A stretch of 46,591 nucleotides of DNA from Bradyrhizobium sp. NAS80.1. GTDB lineage: Bacteria; Pseudomonadota; Alphaproteobacteria; Rhizobiales; Xanthobacteraceae. The notes beneath the pieces were generated by a model. It was not told the origin of the DNA. It did not search any database and saw only the letters and a list, made by a program, of their open reading frames with translations. The stretch lies in assembly GCF_001908205.1 (NCBI RefSeq), contig NZ_LGHL01000018.1, positions 1 to 46,591 on the forward strand, given 5' to 3'. Below are positions 36,565-44,057 of this stretch, piece by piece. The position numbers were made by a program, and so were the translations under genes. How positions within the stretch are numbered: position 1 is the stretch's first letter; each line of letters starts with the position of its first letter.

Positions 36565-38211
36565 ATGGATAGATTTGATTATGTGATCGTCGGCGCGGGC
36601 TCGGCGGGCTGCGTGCTCGCCAGCCGGCTGAGCGAGGATCCCAACACCAGCGTCTGCGTGCTCGAAGCCGGGCCGAGCGATTGGCATCCCTACATCCATC
36701 TGCCGGCGGGTTTCATCAAGACCTTCCACATGAAGAGCATCAACTGGGGCTACCAGCAAGAACCGGGGCCCTGGACCGGTGGGCGCAGCATCTACGCGCC
36801 GCGTGGCAAGACGCTCGGCGGCTCGTCCTCGATCAACGGCCACATCTACAACCGCGGCCAGCGCATGGATTTCGACACCTGGGCGCAGATGGGCAACCGC
36901 GGCTGGGGCTATGCCGACGTGCTGCCCTATTTCAAGCGGCTGGAGAAGCGGGTCGGCGAGGGCGAGGACACCTTCCGCGGCCGCGACGGCAAGCTCACCG
37001 TCACCACGATGGACTGGCGCGATCCGCTTTGCGAAGCCTTCATGGAAGGTGCGGTCTCGCTCGGCATTCCCCGCAACCCCGATTACAACGGCAGGACCCA
37101 GGAAGGCGTCTCCTACTGCCAGCGCACCATCGAAAAAGGCCTGCGTGTCTCCGGCTCGACCGCGTTCCTCAAGCCCGCGATGAAGCGGCCCAACTTGCAC
37201 GTGCACACGCATGCGCATGCGACCGAGATCATCTTCGAGGGCAAGCGCGCCGTCGGCGTGCGCTACACCAAGGGCGGCCGCGGCGGCACGCCGGTCGAAG
37301 TGCGCGCCAACAAGGAGGTGATCCTCTCCGGCGGCACCTATAATTCGCCGCAGCTGCTTCAGCTCTCCGGTATCGGCTCGCCCGAGCTGCTGGGCGCCCA
37401 CGGCATCCAGGTGCGTCACGCGCTGCCGGTCGGCGAGGGCCTGCAGGACCACTATGCACCGCGCACGGTCGCGCGCGTCAAGGACATCAAGACCATCAAC
37501 GAGCTCCGCCGCGGCTTCTCGCTGTGGATCGAGGCGCTGAAATGGGCGACCGCGCGCCGCGGCCTGCTCTCGCTGTCGCCGACCATGGTCTATTGCTTCT
37601 GGCACTCCGGCGAGAGCCCCGACCGCTCCGACCTCCAGCTCACCTTCACACCGGCGAGCTACAAGGAAGGCGTTCAGGGCCAGCTCGAGGACGAGCCCGG
37701 CATGACGGTGGCCTCCTGGCAGCAGCGCCCCGAGAGCCGCGGTTACGTCCGCATCCGCTCGTCTGATCCGTTCGCGCCGCCGATCATCCAGACCAACTAT
37801 CTCGATGCCGAGCTCGACCGCCGCGTCATCGTCGGTGGCATGAAGCTCGCGCGGCGCCTACTGAAGGCTGCGCCGCTGTCGCGCTATTACGCCTACGAGG
37901 ATTTCCCCGGTCCCAACGTCAACACGGACGACGAATTCCTGCACGCCGCCACCGAGCGCGGCACCACCACCTTCCACCCCGGCTGCACCTGCCGCATGGG
38001 CCCGGCGGACTCGACTTGGGCGGTCGTCGACGACCAGCTCCGCGTCCACGGGTTGGAGGGTCTGCGCGTGATCGATGCGTCGGTCATGCCGCGCATGATC
38101 TCGGCGAACCTGAACGCATCGACCATGATGATCGCCGACCGCGCCTCCGATCTCATCCGCGGCAAGCAGCCGATGGAAGCCGCGCGCATTCCGGACGTGG
38201 CGGTGGCGTGA
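36565..38211 (+). CDS. GMC-family FAD oxidoreductase (choline/alcohol dehydrogenase-like)
   Basis: Flavoprotein of 548 residues oxidising an alcohol. It begins FDYVIVGAGSAGCVLASRLS (GAGSAG at 10-15). GMC signature 1 is RGKTLGGSSSINGHIYNRGQ, signature 2 is GGTYNSPQLLQLSGIGSPEL. The C-terminal catalytic region has FHPGCTCRMGPADSTWAVVD, then RVIDASVMPRMISANLNAST, in which the usual His-Val-Gly before TCRMG reads His-Pro-Gly-Cys and the Asn of the pair is kept. Choline is only one possible substrate. A palindromic repeat begins nine bases after the stop. Confidence 0.93.
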   Translation: MDRFDYVIVGAGSAGCVLASRLSEDPNTSVCVLEAGPSDWHPYIHLPAGFIKTFHMKSINWGYQQEPGPWTGGRSIYAPRGKTLGGSSSINGHIYNRGQRMDFDTWAQMGNRGWGYADVLPYFKRLEKRVGEGEDTFRGRDGKLTVTTMDWRDPLCEAFMEGAVSLGIPRNPDYNGRTQEGVSYCQRTIEKGLRVSGSTAFLKPAMKRPNLHVHTHAHATEIIFEGKRAVGVRYTKGGRGGTPVEVRANKEVILSGGTYNSPQLLQLSGIGSPELLGAHGIQVRHALPVGEGLQDHYAPRTVARVKDIKTINELRRGFSLWIEALKWATARRGLLSLSPTMVYCFWHSGESPDRSDLQLTFTPASYKEGVQGQLEDEPGMTVASWQQRPESRGYVRIRSSDPFAPPIIQTNYLDAELDRRVIVGGMKLARRLLKAAPLSRYYAYEDFPGPNVNTDDEFLHAATERGTTTFHPGCTCRMGPADSTWAVVDDQLRVHGLEGLRVIDASVMPRMISANLNASTMMIADRASDLIRGKQPMEAARIPDVAVA

Positions 38212-38219
38212 GGTAATTC

Positions 38220-38306
38220 GTAGGATGGGTAGAGCGAAGCGAAACCCATCATCGTGCAGCGTTCTCTAAAGGCGCGATGGGTTTCGCTGCGCTCTACCCA
38301 TCCTAC
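38220..38306. repeat. Palindrome flanking the RAYT gene, upstream copy
   Basis: An 87-bp inverted repeat: GTAGGATGGGTAGAGCGAAG at 38220 opens the left arm, and the right arm (38276-38306) is its near-exact complement ending CTCTACCCATCCTAC; the 31-base arms differ at one pair. It lies 64 bp before the start of the RAYT gene. A second copy is at 38921-39006 in the same layout. Confidence 0.9.
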
Positions 38307-38370
38307 AGGTCTTGCGATATTGGTTGAGCGTTGGCGTCGCCAATTATCCAAAGTTGTGCCATCATGAGGC

Positions 38371-38958
38371 ATGACTTCCTATCGGCGCAATTTCGTCCCC
38401 GGCGGAAGCTTCTTCTTCACCGTTAACCTCGCCGACCGCCGGCAATCTCTTCTGACGGCGAATATCGACCTATTGCGCGCTGCATTTCGTGAAACACGTC
38501 GACGGCATCCTTTCACGATCGATGCGATCGTGGTGCTGCCTGAGCATCTTCACACCGTCTGGACGATGCCTCGCGGCGATGCTGATTTCGCAACGCGCTG
38601 GAGGCAGATCAAATCTGCTTTCTCCCGTAACCTTGCGCCTGACGAGCCGGTCTCAGCGAGCCGCGTTGGTAAAGCAGAGCGTGGCATCTGGCAGCGCCGC
38701 TATTGGGAGCACACCATCCGCGACGAGGAGGACTATGCTCGGCACATCGACTATTTCCACATCAATCCCGTCAAGCACGGCCTGGTCAATCGAGTCTGCG
38801 ATTGGGCGCCGTCATCATTCCATCGCCACGTTGAGCTCGGCATCTACCCGCAGACTGGGCCGGTGATTTGTCGCAATGCGACGACGGCGCCAAGTTCGGC
38901 GAACGCACTTGAGGGAATCCGTAGGATGGGTAGAGCGCAGCGAAACCCGTCGTCATAA
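38371..38958 (+). CDS. REP-associated tyrosine transposase (RAYT, IS200-like HUH)
   Basis: Single-domain Y1 transposase of 195 residues. The HUH metal motif is IVVLPEHLHTVWTMP (His59, His61), the nucleophile is Tyr128 in HIDYFHINPVKHGLVN, and GIWQRRYWEHTIRDEEDY is the RAYT family signature. RAYTs are known to be single genes flanked by REP palindromes, which they bind and nick as single strands. Here the palindromes at 38220-38306 and 38921-39006 flank it. The last 13 or so codons and the TAA lie inside the downstream palindrome, so the C-terminus (GIRRMGRAQRNPSS) is repeat-encoded. Confidence 0.93.
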   Translation: MTSYRRNFVPGGSFFFTVNLADRRQSLLTANIDLLRAAFRETRRRHPFTIDAIVVLPEHLHTVWTMPRGDADFATRWRQIKSAFSRNLAPDEPVSASRVGKAERGIWQRRYWEHTIRDEEDYARHIDYFHINPVKHGLVNRVCDWAPSSFHRHVELGIYPQTGPVICRNATTAPSSANALEGIRRMGRAQRNPSS

Positions 38959-39006
38959 TCGCGGAAGAGAAGCTTGATGGGTTTCGCTGCGCTCTACCCA
39001 TCCTAC
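38921..39006. repeat. Palindrome flanking the RAYT gene, downstream copy
   Basis: An 86-bp inverted repeat matching 38220-38306: left arm GTAGGATGGGTAGAGCGCAG, right arm ending CTCTACCCATCCTAC. The central about 25 bp differ between copies while the arms are kept, which suggests selection or recent copying of the arms only. The RAYT stop codon (38956-38958) lies in the centre. Confidence 0.9.
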
Positions 39007-39660
39007 ACGCTCCATCTGCTTCCGTGGTTGCCCGTCGGGCAAAACACCTCGCCGCACGTCAATCCCTCTCCACAAAAATAAACAGCCCGGCCCGTGGAAG
39101 AGGGGCGTCTTGCCTGTCGTTCGAAACGTGGGCCGGGTTGCGGTGGACGCGGCAGCGTCGGGCACGAGAGGCGTGGGCAGGGCGGATTGCTCTCCGTGAG
39201 CCTGAGGCTTCGTGCGGACGAGCGGCGCTGGCAGTTCGTCTCGCCAGCATTCTTCCGGCAACGTCGACAAAGCCGGAGGATAATGCGGCGAAGCGAGCCG
39301 TGCGTACGGCAAAACCGTGTGGTCCTGGCCGTCGTCGCTACGGTCAAGCTCTTGCGGAGGTGCAAGCGAGCCCAACCGGGCGAGCTGCGCCGTTAATTCG
39401 CGGAGCGAGGGAGGCCAGAGGGAATTCGGCTCCCGGGAGAGCACGGCATAAGCCGTCAGACCACTGCGCAGGGAAGGCCGTGTGTCTGGCTTCACCTGTA
39501 TGCCGCTGTGCAGCCTTTTTGCGCTACCTGCGCACAGCGGACCGTGGGTGCCAGCCGGCACCCGGCCTTCCCTGCGCCCTGTTTCGTAGGGGGATATCAG
39601 CAAAGCTCGGGCGAAGTGAGCCGCGAGGATGCGGACGCGTGTCTGCAAATGGAAAACGTA
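39007..39660. other. Hairpin-rich non-coding block, possible dispersed repeat
   Basis: No credible gene, although the minus strand stays open throughout. Direct observations: TTGCCCGTCGGGCAA is a perfect hairpin (39028-39042); CCCTCTCCAC (39064-39073) pairs with GTGGAAGAGGG (39094-39104) with one bulge; CCGCTGTGC (39503-39511) pairs with GCACAGCGG (39532-39540); GGGTGCC (39546-39552) pairs with GGCACCC (39557-39563); ACGGC and GCCGT flank ATAA near 39443. I recall similar stretches as recurrent in Bradyrhizobium genomes, but cannot verify this here. Could be a decayed element, a structured RNA or a non-autonomous repeat. Confidence 0.5.
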
Positions 39661-39672
39661 TGCCGGGTCGGA

Positions 39673-39842
39673 TCCCACTCTCGTGCCCCGGACGCAGCGC
39701 AGCGCTCCTTCAGCGGTGCGCTGCAGAGCCGGGGCCCATGTTTCCGAGCAATCCGTGTCGCATGGGTCCCGGCTCTGCGCAGCAACGCGCCGGACGATGC
39801 TTGCATCGCCGGGGGCGTTGCAGCGCGTCCGGGACACGAGAA
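39673..39842. repeat. Inverted pair of REP-like hairpins (BIME-like)
   Basis: Two related units face each other: one from TCTCGTGCCCCGGACGCAGC (about 39679) to GCCGGGGCCCATG (39740), the other from CATGGGTCCCGGCTCTGCGC (about 39770) to GCGTCCGGGACACGAGA (39842). The second read backwards matches the first at both ends. The same unit appears beside the IS end at 170-206. It lies between the hairpin-rich block and the MoxR stop codon. Confidence 0.7.
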
Positions 39843-39844
39843 GC

Positions 39845-40687
39845 TTACACTTCCCGCCGGCTCAAGAACGCCAGACGCTCGAACAGGTGCACGTCCTGCT
39901 CGTTCTTGAGCAGCGCGCCGTGCAGCGGCGGGATCAGTTTGCGCGGGTCGCGCTCGCGGAGCTGCTCGGCGCTCATGTCCTCGTTGAGCAGCAGCTTGAG
40001 CCAGTCGAGCAGCTCGGAGGTCGAGGGCTTCTTCTTCAGGCCGGGCACTTCGCGCACCTCGAAGAAGATGCGCAGCGCTTCCTCAACCAGGCGCTTCTTG
40101 ATGCCGGGGAAGTGGACGTCGACGATGCGGCTCATCGTGTCGGCGTCGGGGAACTTGATGTAGTGGAAGAAGCAGCGACGCAGGAAGGCGTCCGGCAGCT
40201 CCTTCTCGTTGTTGGAGGTGATCATCATGATCGGGCGCTGCTTCGCCTTGATCGTCTCGCCGGTCTCGTAGACATGGAATTCCATGCGATCGAGCTCGAG
40301 CAGCAGGTCGTTCGGGAATTCGATGTCGGCCTTGTCGATCTCGTCGATCAAGAGCACCGGGCGCTGCTCGGCGGTGAAGGCCTCCCACAGCTTGCCGCGC
40401 TTGATGTAGTTCTTGATGTCGGAGACCCTGCTATCGCCGAGCTGGCTGTCGCGCAGGCGCGACACCGCATCGTATTCGTAGAGGCCCTGCTGCGCCTTGG
40501 TGGTGGACTTGATGTGCCAGGTCAAAAGCGGCGCGTTCAGCGCCTTCGCCACTTCCTCCGCCAGCACTGTTTTGCCGGTGCCGGGCTCGCCCTTCACCAG
40601 GAGCGGGCGCTCCAGCACGATCGAGGCGTTGACGGCGACCTTGAGATCGTCGGTCGCAACATAGTCCTTGGTGCCGGTAAATTTCAT
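39845..40687 (-). CDS. MoxR-family AAA+ ATPase
   Basis: Cytoplasmic ATPase of 280 residues, chaperone-like. Walker A is GEPGTGKT (33-40), Walker B LLIDEIDKAD (112-121), sensor 1 MMITSNNEKELPDAFLRR, with the Arg finger in that segment. MoxR proteins typically work with a VWA protein to mature metalloenzymes or remodel complexes; the CoxE-like partner is at 41154-42329 on the opposite strand. The sequence is closest to the CoxD-like type often found in Bradyrhizobium, but no CO dehydrogenase genes are in the window. Confidence 0.94.
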   Translation of the reverse strand: MKFTGTKDYVATDDLKVAVNASIVLERPLLVKGEPGTGKTVLAEEVAKALNAPLLTWHIKSTTKAQQGLYEYDAVSRLRDSQLGDSRVSDIKNYIKRGKLWEAFTAEQRPVLLIDEIDKADIEFPNDLLLELDRMEFHVYETGETIKAKQRPIMMITSNNEKELPDAFLRRCFFHYIKFPDADTMSRIVDVHFPGIKKRLVEEALRIFFEVREVPGLKKKPSTSELLDWLKLLLNEDMSAEQLRERDPRKLIPPLHGALLKNEQDVHLFERLAFLSRREV

Positions 40688-40740
40688 TGCGCGTCCTTGG
40701 TTGGTTGTCGGCGCGAGGCGCGAGCCCCGGTCACGACAAG

Positions 40741-40767
40741 GGAACGGCCGCTCGTGGCGGCCGTTCC
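40741..40767 (-). terminator. Strong GC hairpin after the GlsB-type gene
   Basis: GGAACGGCCGC (40741-40751) pairs exactly with GCGGCCGTTCC (40757-40767) around TCGTG. It lies just downstream of the GlsB-type stop (40784) and upstream of the MoxR start (40687), both on the minus strand. The T-tract is poor (CCCTTGT), so termination may be partial and the MoxR gene could be read through. Confidence 0.55.
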
Positions 40768-40783
40768 AGGTTCGGTCAGGCTG

Positions 40784-41029
40784 TCAGACCCGTCTTATCA
40801 GCGAAAGGATGACGAGCACAATCACCGCGCCGATCGTGGCGTCCACGATGGCGCCGACCGTGCCGGTGGCGAGCTCGATGTGGAGCTGAGGCAGGACCCA
40901 GCCTGCGACCAGTGCGCCGATGATGCCGACGACCATGTTGCCGATCAGCCCAAATCCCGCCCCGTGGACAATCTTGCCGGCCAGCCAGCCAGCGATCGCG
41001 CCGATGATGAGTGCTGCGAGAATACCCAT
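40784..41029 (-). CDS. GlsB/YeaQ/YmgE-family small membrane protein
   Basis: An 81-residue inner-membrane protein with about three helices (AALIIGAIAGWLAGKIVHGA; GLIGNMVVGIIGALVAGWVL; VGAIVDATIGAVIVLVILSL), typical of this stress-associated family. The ATG at 41029 is preferred because GGGGGA lies upstream at good spacing; a start seven codons earlier (41050) would have this site inside the gene. Function in the family is unclear, linked to general stress response. It sits between the MoxR and VWA genes. Confidence 0.9.
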   Translation of the reverse strand: MGILAALIIGAIAGWLAGKIVHGAGFGLIGNMVVGIIGALVAGWVLPQLHIELATGTVGAIVDATIGAVIVLVILSLIRRV

Positions 41030-41153
41030 GGCAAAAAGTCCCCCAAACAACCCCTTGAGACGACCAATTCTAGAGCAAAATGCCTCCCGGTCCAGCGCTC
41101 AGCGGAGGACTCCGCCCCTTGACGTCGGCCACCCGACGGGCAATCTGTCACCT

Positions 41154-42329
41154 ATGTTCCTGCAATTCTTCACCTCTCTGCGCGATGCGCAGGTCCCCGT
41201 AACGCTGCGCGAATACCTCACGCTGATGGAGGCGCTCGACGCCGACCTCGCGGACTACACGGTTGAGAATTTCTATTACCTGTCGCGCGCATCCCTCGTG
41301 AAGGACGAGCGCAACCTCGACAAGTTCGACCGCGTCTTCGGCACCGTGTTCAAGGGGCTGGAAAGCCTGCTCGACGCCATGGAGAAGGCGGAGATCCCCG
41401 AGGAGTGGCTGAAGAAGCTCGCCGAAAAGTATCTCACCGAGGAAGAGAAGAAACAGATCGAGGCCATGGGCTGGGACAAGCTCATGGAGACCCTGAAGAA
41501 GCGCCTCGAGGAGCAGAAGGGCCGCCACCAGGGCGGCTCGAAGTGGATCGGCACCGCCGGCACCTCACCGTTCGGCGCCTACGGCTACAATCCCGAAGGC
41601 GTCCGCATCGGCCAGGAGAAGAACCGCAACAACCGCGCCGTGAAGGTGTGGGACAAGCGCGAGTTCAAGGATCTCGACGGCAATGTTGAGCTCGGCATCC
41701 GCAACATCAAGGTGGCGCTGCGCCGCCTGCGCAAGTTCGCGCGCACCGGCGCGCCGGACGAGCTCGATCTCGACACCACGATCCGCGAGACCGCCAATCA
41801 CGGCTATCTCGATGTTCACATGCGTCCCGAGCGGCGCAACGCGGTGAAGCTCCTGGTGTTCTTCGACATCGGCGGCTCGATGGACGCGCATATCGAGCAG
41901 GTCGAGGAGCTGTTCTCGGCGGCGAAGAGCGAGTTCAAGCACATGGAGTATTTCTACTTCCACAACTGCCTCTATGAGGGCGTGTGGAAGCAGAACAAGC
42001 GCCGCTTCACCGACCGCACGCCGACCTGGGACGTGCTGCACAAATATCCGCACGACTACAAGGTCGTGTTCGTCGGCGACGCCTCGATGTCGCCCTACGA
42101 GATCATGGTGCCAGGCGGCTCGGTCGAGCATGTCAACGAGGAGCCCGGCTCGGTCTGGCTCGATCGCATCATCCGCACCTATCCGCATTCGGTGTGGCTG
42201 AACCCGGTGCAGCAGAAGCACTGGGACTATTCGGAATCGACCACCATCATCCGCCGCATCTTCGCCAACCGCATGTTCCCGATCACCATCGAGGGGCTCG
42301 AGAGCGCGATGAAGGAATTGACGCACTAG
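41154..42329 (+). CDS. VWA-domain protein, CoxE-like
   Basis: Cytoplasmic protein of 391 residues with a helical N-terminal region (FLQFFTSLRDAQVPVTLREY; VFGTVFKGLESLLDAMEKAE) and a charged linker with GAYGYNPEGVRIGQEKNRNN. A von Willebrand A domain follows from about residue 225, with the metal site FFDIGGSMDAHIEQ, where the usual DxSxS reads D-I-G-G-S. It is the likely partner of the MoxR ATPase at 39845-40687, which it would engage as an adaptor. The ATG at 41154 has no clear ribosome site, but MFLQFF is the natural N-terminus and upstream sequence is low-complexity. Confidence 0.9.
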   Translation: MFLQFFTSLRDAQVPVTLREYLTLMEALDADLADYTVENFYYLSRASLVKDERNLDKFDRVFGTVFKGLESLLDAMEKAEIPEEWLKKLAEKYLTEEEKKQIEAMGWDKLMETLKKRLEEQKGRHQGGSKWIGTAGTSPFGAYGYNPEGVRIGQEKNRNNRAVKVWDKREFKDLDGNVELGIRNIKVALRRLRKFARTGAPDELDLDTTIRETANHGYLDVHMRPERRNAVKLLVFFDIGGSMDAHIEQVEELFSAAKSEFKHMEYFYFHNCLYEGVWKQNKRRFTDRTPTWDVLHKYPHDYKVVFVGDASMSPYEIMVPGGSVEHVNEEPGSVWLDRIIRTYPHSVWLNPVQQKHWDYSESTTIIRRIFANRMFPITIEGLESAMKELTH

Positions 42330-42334
42330 CAGCC

Positions 42335-42436
42335 CGTCATTCCGGGGCGTCCGAAGGACGAGCCCGGAAGCCATCGGGCGGCAGAGCTAATAGATGAATG
42401 GATTCCGGGTTCGCGCTGCGCGCGCCCCGGAATGAC
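42335..42436. repeat. GTCATTCCGGGG palindromic element, copy 3
   Basis: Same family as 3772-3877: starts GTCATTCCGGGGCG five bases after the VWA stop, ends CGCCCCGGAATGAC, with inner arms GAGCCCGGAAGCCAT and ATGGATTCCGGGTTC. It occupies nearly the whole gap before the rhodanese gene. The stem could act as an mRNA 3' stabiliser. Confidence 0.88.
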
Positions 42437-42459
42437 AATAGAAACGAGGGAGACGCACC

Positions 42460-42873
42460 ATGGCCCAGACCATCACCCGCGGCATCAAGGCGCTGCTCGA
42501 CGAGGCCAATGCCGAGGTCGAGACGCTTACCGCCAAGGACGCCATCGAAATCTCCAAGAACGGCGACGTCGTCATCGTCGACATCCGCGACCCCCGCGAG
42601 ATCGAGCGCGACGGCCGCATTCCCGGTGCGTTCGCCTGCACGCGCGGAATGCTCGAATTCTGGATCGATCCGCAGAGCCCGTACGCCAAGCCGATCTTCC
42701 AGGAGGACAAGAAATTCGTCTTCCATTGCGCGGGCGGCCTGCGCTCCGCACTCGCCGCAAAGACCGCGAAGGACATGGGCCTCAAGCCCGTCGCCCACAT
42801 CGCCGGCGGCTACGCGGCCTGGCGCGATGCCGGCGGCCCGGTGGAGCAGTGGAACCCGAAGAAGAAGGGGTGA
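42460..42873 (+). CDS. Rhodanese-domain sulfurtransferase
   Basis: Single rhodanese domain, 137 residues, cytoplasmic. It has GDVVIVDIRDPREIERDGRI near the start and the active-site loop FHCAGGLRSALAA with Cys90 as the sulfur carrier. The loop CAGGLRS has six residues after Cys as in sulfur-accepting rhodaneses. GAGGGA precedes the ATG. The donor is unknown; the mercaptopyruvate sulfurtransferase gene lies 145 bp downstream on the same strand, with a repeat between. Confidence 0.92.
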   Translation: MAQTITRGIKALLDEANAEVETLTAKDAIEISKNGDVVIVDIRDPREIERDGRIPGAFACTRGMLEFWIDPQSPYAKPIFQEDKKFVFHCAGGLRSALAAKTAKDMGLKPVAHIAGGYAAWRDAGGPVEQWNPKKKG

Positions 42874-42900
42874 GGGGCGCTGGCGCTGCTCTCTCCATTC

Positions 42901-43001
42901 GTCATTCCGGGGCGCGCGAAGCGCGAGCCCCGAATCCATTCATCCACCTACATTGCGGCGCGATAGATTCCGGGCTCGCGCTGCGCGCGCCCCGGAATGA
43001 C
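42901..43001. repeat. GTCATTCCGGGG palindromic element, copy 4
   Basis: Fourth copy: starts GTCATTCCGGGGCGCG and ends CGCGCCCCGGAATGAC. The inner arms have diverged more (GAGCCCCGAATCCATT and AGATTCCGGGCTCGCG). It fills the gap between the two sulfurtransferase genes, 18 bp before the start of the second. Confidence 0.88.
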
Positions 43002-43018
43002 GACAAGGAGTTGCTTGA

Positions 43019-43879
43019 ATGACTACCACCGCCGCCGATCCCCTCGTCTCCACCGAATGGCTCGCCGCCCACATCAACGACGCCAACGTGAAGGTGCTCG
43101 ACGCCAGCTTCAAGCTGCCGGGCGTGCTGCCGCTGCCGAAGGACGACTATCTCGCCGCGCATCTGCCCGGCGCGGTGTTCTTCGACGTCGATGCGGTGTC
43201 GGACCATTCCAACCCGCTGCCGCACATGTTTCCGAGCGCCGAACAGTTCGGCGGCGATGTCGGCAATCTCGGCATCTCCAATGCCGACACTGTCGTGATC
43301 TACGATGCGGGCGGCTGGGTCGCGGCACCGCGCGCGTGGTGGATGTTCCTGTCCTACGGCCATAGCAATGTGCGCATCCTCAATGGCGGCCTGAAGAAAT
43401 GGCGCGCCGAGGGACGACCGGTCGAGGGCGGCGAGGTGAAGCCGAAGCCTGCGACATTCAAGGCGAGCTACGATTCAAAACGCGTGCGCAGCATGCAGCA
43501 GCTGATCGCAAACGTCGAAAGCCGGGCCGAGCAGGTGATCGACGCGCGCGCCGCCGAGCGTTTCGAAGGCCGTGCGCCCGAGCCGCGGCCGGGCATCCGC
43601 TCCGGTCACATCCCCGGTGCCCGCAACGTGCCCTACAATCTGCTGTTCGATGCGGTGACCGGCACGATGAAGCCGCTCGACGATCTGCGCGCCGCGTTCA
43701 CCGGCGCTGGCGTCAAGTTAGATGTGCCGATCGTGACGAGCTGCGGCTCGGGCGTCTCCGCCGGCGTGCTGACGCTCGCGCTCTATCGCCTCGGCATCAC
43801 CGACACCGCGCTCTACGACGGCTCATGGTCGGAGTGGGGTCAGGAAAAAGGCCCGCCGATCGCGACCGGGCCGGCGTAA
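43019..43879 (+). CDS. sseA: 3-mercaptopyruvate sulfurtransferase
   Basis: Two-domain rhodanese of 286 residues that transfers sulfur from 3-mercaptopyruvate to thiol acceptors or cyanide. The N-terminal inactive domain has VKVLDASFKLPG and AHLPGAVFFDVDAVSD. The C-terminal domain has the active-site loop IVTSCGSGVSAGVLTLAL with Cys242; CGSGVSA is the mercaptopyruvate-type loop. SGHIPGARNVPYNLLFD is the family linker. AAGGAG upstream supports the start. Cytoplasmic. Confidence 0.95.
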   Translation: MTTTAADPLVSTEWLAAHINDANVKVLDASFKLPGVLPLPKDDYLAAHLPGAVFFDVDAVSDHSNPLPHMFPSAEQFGGDVGNLGISNADTVVIYDAGGWVAAPRAWWMFLSYGHSNVRILNGGLKKWRAEGRPVEGGEVKPKPATFKASYDSKRVRSMQQLIANVESRAEQVIDARAAERFEGRAPEPRPGIRSGHIPGARNVPYNLLFDAVTGTMKPLDDLRAAFTGAGVKLDVPIVTSCGSGVSAGVLTLALYRLGITDTALYDGSWSEWGQEKGPPIATGPA

Positions 43880-43906
43880 CCAACGGCCGTAGCGAATGGT
43901 GCACTC

Positions 43907-44047
43907 CCTCGCCCCGCTTGCGGGGAGAGGGTTGGGGTGAGGGGGAGTCTCCGCAAGGGTGGTGGCAGTTGGACTCGCGGAGAGTCCCCCTCACCCGGAA
44001 TCCGCGCTGCGCGCGAATTCCGACCTCTCCCCGCAAGCGGGGCGAGG
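43907..44047. repeat. CCTCGCCCCGCTTGCGGGGAGAG palindromic element
   Basis: A 141-bp inverted repeat of a different family. The arms at 43907-43929 and 44025-44047 are exact 23-base complements; inner segments GGTGAGGGGGAGTCTCCGC and GAGAGTCCCCCTCACC also pair. It lies between the convergent sseA and Pro/Ala-rich protein genes, where it could serve as a bidirectional terminator or stabiliser. From memory, repeats with CCCGC(A/T)TGCGGGGAGAGG are common in Bradyrhizobium. Confidence 0.85.
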
Positions 44048-44057
44048 TGAAGCGCAA

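Noticed and set aside
38953..39837. 294-residue minus-strand frame through the block after the RAYT gene
   Set aside because: Begins and ends in repeats, low-complexity, no ribosome site; treated as non-coding.
39629..41122. 497-residue plus-strand frame over the MoxR gene
   Set aside because: Antisense to a MoxR ATPase with perfect Walker motifs.
43019..43879. Thiosulfate sulfurtransferase as the call for the two-domain rhodanese
   Set aside because: The active-site loop CGSGVSA is the mercaptopyruvate type, not the basic thiosulfate type.
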